Below, one piece after another: positions 57,350-64,000 of a DNA stretch of 64,000 nt. The stretch lies in NCBI RefSeq assembly GCF_030272615.1, contig NC_081408.1, positions 303,341,450 to 303,405,449 of the forward strand, written 5' to 3'. Under the pieces are notes generated by a model that saw nothing but the letters and a program-made list of their open reading frames with translations, had not been told where the DNA came from and did not search any database. The position numbers and the translations under genes were made by a program. This stretch comes from Cryptomeria japonica. Its lineage: Eukaryota; Streptophyta; Pinopsida; Cupressales; Cupressaceae. Position 1 is the first letter of the stretch. Every line of letters starts with the position of its first letter.

Positions 57350-57960
57350 GTCAATTACGCAAAAGAAAAATGAATCACATGAATTTAAAAAGTTTTGGAG
57401 AAGTAGCTCATCTTGGGCGTGTCGTGGAAGAAAAAGAAGGTCGATTAAATAAAAATAAATTGAGTGCGATTAAAATATCATGTCATAAGCAACAAATGTT
57501 GGTTTCCTGTTGAGTGCGATGAGAATAGACTAGTAATGACGGCTCTTTTAGTGCAGTAAACCAGGCCAATAAATAGACTAAGTCTCCATCATTGCACTTA
57601 CCCAGTAATGCCCACTCACTCCATCAACTGTGTTGCCGAGTCAATCGCGTGAGAGAAAAGTGAGGCATACAGGAAATTACATGAATTTTAAAAGTTTTGG
57701 CCAACTTTGTTTTTTTCACCGTGTTGACGAAGGATCAATTAAATTAAGTTGAATGTTGGTAATGGCCAACCACTCTACCTTCACAAATGATGGCCTCCTC
57801 TTAACTTTATTCTTCTCTTTTTTATACTTTTTCTTTTAGAATTACAGGAAATTAATTACGCAAAAGAAAAATGAATTACATGAATTTAAAAAGTTTTGGA
57901 GAAGTGCTTCATGTTCGGCGTGTCGTGGAAGAATTAAGCAGCTCGACTAAATTAAATTGA
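57350..57960. repeat. Dispersed ~100-bp direct repeat, three copies
   Basis: ACGCAAAAGAAAAATGAATY followed by ACATGAATTTAAAAAGTTTTGG and GGCGTGTCGTGGAAGAA occurs at about 57355 and 57858; a diverged version lies at about 57645-57765 (CGTGAGAGAAAAGTGAGG, TTTTAAAAGTTTTGG, CGTGTTGACGAAG). Origin unknown. Confidence 0.75.
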
Positions 57961-59400
57961 GAGGTCCTAATTAAGACTAAAGAGTTTATAGGTAGAAGAG
58001 GAAAATAATTCAACTTAAAGTCAAAAGAAGATGAAAATTAGATCTAGGAGTGAAGGCTTAATCAGGACTGTAATGAATTTTCATTTATGAGAAAAAAGGA
58101 TCAAGATATGGTAAAAAATGAAGCAATTATAAATCCTCAAATTTTGGTAGGCCTAATATCTACTTTTGCATGAGCTTATCACTCGCCTGTAAAACTTAGG
58201 ATAGGTAACCCAAGTGGACTTGTGGTCTCTCAAGCTATCGTTTAGCCAAAGGTTTTCAATCTTGTGCAAGTACTTAGAAACCAGTTTGGAGGATGGAATA
58301 AGATGGATAACAGGGCTAAGAAATATGAGGGAACTATCATCAACTTAAAGAATTTTGAAAGGTAACATACTTCACACTCATTTGGTTGTGAGTTGGATTG
58401 TTAGATCATCATTTGATTGCCATGTTGACATGTGTACTATTAAACATTTGTAGGTATGATATCTTTTTATTTACACTTTTTAATCAATGTCAAGATAATT
58501 CAAGATGGGGTAGAGAGTCATCATTACAAATTAGATATATATTAAATTTCCATTTTAATTAGTTAGTCTATCTATTCTATCATGATTTTAGCATTGGATA
58601 CCTTTGTATAGTGTTTTGATATGTCCTTGAATTCTCATGGGCAAATGAATAAGAGTTTTGTACAAACTAGAAAAATTAGATTTGCTTTGGATTATGTCGA
58701 TTATTAGATAATATTATAACCAAAAGGTATATATAAATGGTGTAGTAGAATGTGTTGATGTCTATGATTGCTTAAAAAGCTTCTATAAGTGAACACAAAC
58801 TATTACATTGTAACTAGAGAGATTTTGTTTGTGAAGATTGTTTTCATATTAATGACTTTAGGTTTTTAAGATATTATCACATTTGTTATAATTCATGTTC
58901 ATTTATAATTGAACTTGATTAATGCAATTTTTTTTTTAATATAATAGTTGTTATCTGAGATGTAGAGAACAAGGTATGAAGTCTCCATCATCATCTTAAG
59001 GAAATATGTTCTTAATAGTCTCTTGACTTATAATTATGAATATCATAGTGTAACTATGACTTAAAGTTGCATTTCAATCTATGTTAAGTTGTCAGGTGGA
59101 CAAGCATAGACCTATGGACATGTATGAATTTGAACACTCTTGTATACACTTATGTTCTCTTGTATGCACTTGTATGCTTTTATATGCTATTTTTACTCTC
59201 TAAAACATCTTTTTTTTATAAGATACATATAGCTTGAATAAATATTAATATAAGGATATAGAAATTACATATAAAGGATAAAGGCCAAAAATTGATAGAG
59301 TCTGAGATTATCCAAAAACATTACATCACACAAAGATGAAACCCCAAGAAAAAATCAACCTAACAGGGGTACAAAATATAAAATTTTTTGGCAAGAGATA
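57961..59400. other. No recognisable gene or element
   Basis: AT-rich, frames closed on both strands. Nothing supported beyond short homopolymers. Confidence 0.5.
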
Positions 59401-59409
59401 CAACATGCA

Positions 59410-60501
59410 TGCTCAGATGTTGTCATTGATAGCAACTTATATAAGATTGGACATCCACAACTCATAATTTATTCATTCCAAAAGATTGATTTAGTCTAGT
59501 GAGGTCCAGTGAGAAGAATAGTGTATTCAATAGAGTGTATAATTTGATTGGTTGGTGGATTATTTTGGTCGAATATTTTTCTTTGCAGATTTTGGAAATG
59601 TATTGTGAATATATTATATTCCTTATTCCATGATTGTGGCCTTCGGTGATGAGTTTTGTGTTAATTGGAAGATCCAGTTGACAAGTTTTCTATTAGAATA
59701 GTGTACATATAAGTGGTAACTCATTTTGCGGATCGATTTTGGTAGTTATTTGTGTATTCGAAGATGATGTTTTGATATATGAGAAGCATGTTCTCAAATT
59801 TTTTTATTCTACATGATTAGTTTTGATCGGATTGAGGTGACTTGTGTAAACATTTCATCATTTGCATATTGTTCTTGAAGTTGACATGCTGGTGACATAA
59901 ATTAGTCATGTGGATATATAAGATAGGTTTACATGATCATTCTTGATATTGATAGTTATGTGTGAAGGGTGTATGAGCGATTATACATATTTTCACGTTC
60001 ACAAGGTGAGGATTTGAGCTCTCGTATGATGTATAATATCAAAATAGAGTAGTGATGCAGAGGAGAGTAAGAATATGTGTTTTGTGCTTAACCAGAACTA
60101 TACTCAGGCATTTGTTGATGCTATTTCATAGTTCAAATCTCATTGTAATCTCTAACAAACATTTTGTAAGGCAGTGAGCCTTCTGGAGTTGTAGCCCTTA
60201 CTTGTAATTAAGTAGTGAGCTCTAGGTAGTGTGCTTGAATGCATGTGCATTCCCCTTATGTAATATTTTTATACTTTTAGCAGAGTATATTAATATTGTG
60301 GATTTGAATCCCCTCATGGTTTTTCCCTTAACTGGGTTTCCACATAGAAATTTTGGTTTTATGGTGTTGTTGATCTTTGCCTTAAATGTTTCTACACTTT
60401 ACTTTCTCTCATATGTATTAAGTGGTTTAAAGGATATATTAACAAAGTTAAAAGTTGTACAACACTGATTCACCCCTCCCTCTCAATGTTCCTTGATTCC
60501 A
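59410..60501 (+). repeat. 5' LTR of another Copia-type element (left boundary uncertain)
   Basis: The right end is clear: TGTGCATTCCCCTTATGTAA, GTTTTTCCCTTAACTGGG, GATTCACCCCTCCCTCTCA and ATTCCA at 60501, matching the layout of the 16.9- and 44.06-kb LTR ends. The start is guessed from TGTTGTCATTGATAGC near 59413. Confidence 0.6.
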
Positions 60502-60507
60502 ATAATT

Positions 60508-60519
60508 GGTATCAGAGCC
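60508..60519 (+). other. Primer binding site
   Basis: TGGTATCAGAGC, exact initiator tRNA-Met type, six bases after the LTR end. Confidence 0.9.
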
Positions 60520-60572
60520 TAGTTCCTCAGAAGAAGCTTAACAACTTGAGGATGATTTGAGAAGGAGAATCA

Positions 60573-61053
60573 ATGGATTATGGTAATCTCAGACAATAGT
60601 TGGTTGTTGCTCCTTAAGATCTTGATCATGCACATGATGAGAACTGGTAAGTGAAATAAAATCTTAAAGATGTTGAGGAATACATTGAAACATTGAAAGA
60701 TCAGTTGGACAAATCAAGGGTTAAGAGAAATAAACTTGTTGATAAGATAAAAAAGAAACAAAGTCAAATCATTAATGAAGAATCCTTAAAGAAAAAGATT
60801 GAAGAGTGTGAGAGACTTTCTAGAGATAACATGGTCCAGAAGAATGAGATGGAAGCTATTGTGATGATATTGACAAAAGAAATTGAAGAAAGTTAGAAAA
60901 ATGAGGAAAAGCTTGCTCAGTCACTGAAAGACAAATCTGAAGAATATTGTAGACTTGAGGATGAAATTGGACAATTTAAGAATGACCTACAAGATGCTAG
61001 AGAACATGAGGAAGATCTTGGAAAGTAGGTCCTACTTCTCAAATTTGATCTTG
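60573..61053 (+). pseudogene. Coiled-coil gag-like ORF, cut by an LTR element
   Basis: Starts MDYGNLRQ near 60573 and is strongly heptad-rich (IETLKDQLDKSRVKRNKL, ESLKKKIEECERLSRDN, DEIGQFKNDLQDAREHEED). Stops at about 60597, 60615, 60648, 60657, 60894 and 61026. Resembles the coiled-coil ORF1 of the 21.8-28.5 kb element, so it may be a relative of that pol-less family. Truncated at 61054. Confidence 0.65.
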
Positions 61054-61502
61054 TGAGATTTTGCCAAGATCTAGAGGCAATGGAAAACACAAATAAGAGA
61101 GAACAAAATAGATGATTGGAATAAACCGTATTCTATCAAGGTGCAAAATATGATCAACTGGATCATAAATAATTATATACAATGAATATGACCCTGCTTA
61201 TATAGGCAATGTTATATGGATATGTGAGCACACAAACATGAGATGTGGCTCAATAAGAAACAAGGGTAGGTAGGAAATAGGTGTGGGTAGGTAGGAGAAA
61301 CAATATAATATTCCACATGAGGTGGAATGTAAAAACAAGATAAGATCAACACCATAAAAGGTGGAAATTCTCCTACACACACTATCCCAATGTGGCACAA
61401 ACACCCAAGTGTCTGATACCCAAACTACTATGAAATTCATTTCCTAAGTAAACTAAAGTAAGGTGTAATAATATCAAAGATGAATAATTATTTACACCAA
61501 GA
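61054..61502 (-). repeat. 3' LTR of copy 2
   Basis: Complement begins TCTTGGTGTAAATAATTATT (first TG changed to TC) and ends CAAAATCTCA; matches 32685-33134, including the CCTACCTACCCACACC region that is deleted in the 36843 LTR. Confidence 0.92.
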
Positions 61503-61996
61503 CCCCCCCTTAAGTGAAACTTAGGGGAATGCAATTAAGTATACAAGGCAACTAAGCAATGCAAGATGGGTCTCAGCTACTAGGCCATGTTAGGTACCCA
61601 TGTACAAATGCAAATGCATGCAAACCAATGCAATGAAATCTCTCACAAAGTAGGGAAAGAGAGAAAAACCCAATGGGAAAAAACCCTCCCCCAAAAGAGA
61701 GATGAAAACTAGATACAAATAACTCTCATAGAAGTATGTGAAGGACAAAACCTCGTGTGAGGAAAAAGTTCCCCACATATGAGAGAAAAAGAAGAGAGTC
61801 TAGGAAGCCCCCCCCTCAATGTGGAATCTACACCAATGATAGAAGCTCGATAATGAATGAAGAAACTACTCCACGAATGTCAAACCACGTTCCTCCCCTT
61901 AGGAAGAAACAAAACCAAATGTGTATCCATGAAGTCTTCCCAACCATGAAGGGAAGATGTGGGGAAAATACTCATGATGAATGGAATCTCTAAAAA

Positions 61997-63947
61997 CTAC
62001 TCAAGGGTCCCCACGTCGATGCTAAAAGTTACCCCCTCCAAAGGTGGTAAACTATGCCATATTGCTGAAAAAGGCACTCCAAGATCTAGTGGAGATGAAT
62101 GTAGAGAAATGTCCAAAGACACATATATCTCCTCAAAAGATAAAGAGATCTCCTCCAAGTGTTGTACAAAAGTATCCACAATCATGTCAACCTCTAAAGA
62201 TTGATCATGTAGAGAATGCAAAAGAGGGTCAGAGTGATCCCTTGAAACAATCAAAGAAGGATAATCTTGATCAAAGAGAAGATGAATGTCATAAATGATG
62301 TCTCCCAAATCTGCAATGTAGGACTCCACAAACAAACCTGTAATGTCTGTCAAGTAGGCATCCCATGAAACTAAAGCTGGAAGACATGAAATATCCTGCT
62401 GCACTGAATCACAAGAAGGAAAAGTTGTCACACTAGCTACATCATCAGGTGCAATAGGTGATGTGATATCAATAGGAGGAGATGAAATGTGAGGCTCAAG
62501 AATGGGGTCACATGTGAGAATCCCCACGTTCAACTGCCCAAAGTTCTCCTCAAAATTTGAATCATCAACATAGGAAGAATCAACCTCATCAATAGGACCA
62601 AAATGTGAAAAAGAGTACAACCGAGCTACATGATCAACCAACCTAGTTGCAATCATAGCTCCACTCTCCAAGTCTCTAATAATAACTGAATCAGGTGTGA
62701 ACTCCACCATTTTCCTAGTTGCCCCATGTGTGATTTGATAGATGGAAAGAAGATTGTTTGTCAAGTGGGGTACACACAACACATCATTGAAGGAGTTATC
62801 CCCAATGGAAAAAGATCCTTTCCCAGTCACATCCATCTATGTATGATTTCCCATCAAAATCTGTGGCATGTGGCAAGGCTCAAATGTAGAAAACATAGAC
62901 TGCGAAGATGCCATATGATGATAAGCCCCTGAATCTAGAAGCCATCTCCCTGAATCATGACCTGTAATAGCACAAAGAGCTTGTCCCTTTCCTTTATCTG
63001 TCCCAAAAGAGTGATCCTTTCCTTTATCCTTCGAAGAAGAAGCTAATGTAGACATTCTAGAAGGTAGATTGATTTTGCTCTTCTCAAGAAGATTCTTCAA
63101 CTCATCAATATCCTTCTTATAACAATGATGTTCATCATGTCCTGACTTCTTGAAATATCCACAAAAAAGATTGTCCTTATATGATTTCCTCTTAGGTGAG
63201 AATGGTGAATCACCTTGTTGTGGAGAGGAAGATTATGCTACATCTTGTTGTGGTTTTGACTTAGGCTACTTTTGATTCTTGCCTTTTCCTTGATTGCTTT
63301 GATTCCCTTTATTAGCCACCAAAGCTTGTGACTTTGAAGATTTGAGAATCCCCATCATGGTCAACTTAGATTGCTCAAGTATCAACATCTCCATAAATGA
63401 ATCAAATGAGGGAGAAGTGTATGAGGAACCTTGAGCCAACCTATGGGTGTGAAAGATAGATACAAAGGCTGTATACCCTAAAGGAAGCTTGTCCAACAAG
63501 TTATAAACCAATTGAGCATCCTTTTTGTCAATTCCATAATCCTTTAGCTTTGGTCTTAGCTCAATTGCTTTTGTGACATAATCCTGGATTGTATCAAAAT
63601 CCCTGGGATCCAAAGTTGTGAGTTCACTATCAAGCTTGTAGCCCTTAATCTCATCAACATGACCATACAATTTTTGAAAAAATATCCCAAGCTTCTTTAA
63701 TTGTAGTACACTTATCAATGGGAAAAATGAGGTCATCTGATACATACTTTCTAAGAGTTTCAAGTGCCATAGCATTCTTAGTAAGTCATTCAATTTGAGC
63801 ATTAGGGTCAGCCTTAGGATCAGGTGGTGTTGTAATAGTTTCATTTACATAATGAATGAGTCCTTTTTCCATTAGTTTACTCCATGCCTTAATCTTCAAA
63901 GATGCTTAATTATGAGGAGTTAAAAGTGGAAATTTAGGAGAACCCAT
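61997..63947 (-). pseudogene. gag-pr: gag-protease-unknown fusion ORF, copy 2
   Basis: From ATG 63947: MGSPKFPLLTPHN, KAWSKLMEKGLIHYVNE, LTTLDPRDFDTIQDYVTKA, LLDKLPLGYTAFVSIF; knuckle CGYFKKSGHDEHHC (second Cys to Phe); protease RWLLDSGAYHHMASSQ (~62920) with the DSGA site intact; VLCVPHLTNNLLSIYQ; then the unknown domain, open for about 200 codons (DITSPIAPDD, GLFVESYIADLGDIIYDI, HSLHDQSLEVDMIVDTFVQ, SPLDLGVPFSAIWHSLPPLE) to TAG at 61997. Better preserved than copy 1: few stops (near 63896, 63786, 63234 and 62835) and a small frameshift near 63690. Gag packages RNA; protease would process the fusion; the C-terminal domain has no known role. Confidence 0.87.
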
Positions 63948-64000
63948 AGCACCAACATGAAAAAAATACAAGATAGAGAGATGCACAATCACACAAGACA

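Larger units (their letters stand above)
61054..64000 (-). mobile_element. Non-autonomous Copia-like element: gag-protease-unknown domain, copy 2 (partial)
   Basis: 3' LTR 61054-61502 (minus), G-tract tail, gag-PR-X frame 63947-61997; the 5' LTR and leader lie beyond the window. Same order and the same absence of integrase/RT as copy 1. Inserted into the coiled-coil gag of the 60.5-kb element. Confidence 0.9.

Overview
The window is plant nuclear DNA from a large, transposon-saturated genome. Evidence for a plant: Copia-type LTR elements with initiator-tRNA-Met primer binding sites (TGGTATCAGAGC type), an L1-like LINE ORF1 of the plant DUF4283/CCHC type, and GT-AG introns. The nesting depth and absence of any housekeeping gene suggest a gymnosperm or similarly big genome; that is inference. 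No rRNA, tRNA, CRISPR or ordinary host gene was seen.

Layout. 0-1.3 kb: the 3' exons of an unidentified gene whose 72-nt exon is tandemly triplicated, then a short duplication. 1.67-5.1 kb: an intact two-exon transposase-like gene (copy A, minus strand) with a GGGCCC palindrome cluster upstream. 5.9-7.7 kb: a decayed plus-strand relative (copy B). 7.9-11.8 kb: a 359-bp satellite. 12.2-14.2 kb: ~115-bp repeats split by an unusual PPT-LTR-PBS insert. 14.2-16.56 kb: a decayed multi-exon gene next to a transposon terminus.

16.56-44.06 kb is a set of nested elements. A decayed autonomous Copia element has its gag zinc knuckle cut in two by a ~21.3-kb element (17805-39062). That element has matching inverted termini, hairpin-rich subterminal DNA, a CT-rich left arm mirrored by a GA-rich right arm, and a core satellite whose 20-bp monomer occurs in both orientations. 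It is essentially a giant foldback transposon with no visible gene of its own. It hosts two further LTR elements. The first (21821-28524) has TSD ATGAC, no pol, a gag-like ORF1 and a large unknown ORF2. The second (32685-37271) carries gag-protease plus an unknown C-terminal domain. The foldback element is about 10 kb without these guests. The same terminal repeat closes the element at 16557, whose adjacent gene is a candidate partner.

44.06-56.46 kb: relatives of copy A on the minus strand. Copy C lacks the intron found in A and B. It was hit by a solo LTR (TSD ATATG), a 6.3-kb Ty3/gypsy-like element without pol, and a LINE with ORF1 but no ORF2 (exact 20-bp TSD). 56.5-59.4 kb is mostly featureless apart from microsatellites and a 90-bp repeat. 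59.4-61.05 kb: LTR end, PBS and coiled-coil gag start of another LTR element, cut at 61054 by a second minus-strand copy of the gag-protease-unknown family that runs off the window.

Functionally, most elements here are non-autonomous and would need proteins supplied in trans. Only the Copia element at 16.6-44.1 kb shows protease, integrase, RT and RNase H, and it is dead. The only long uninterrupted reading frame in the window is the copy A transposase-like gene.
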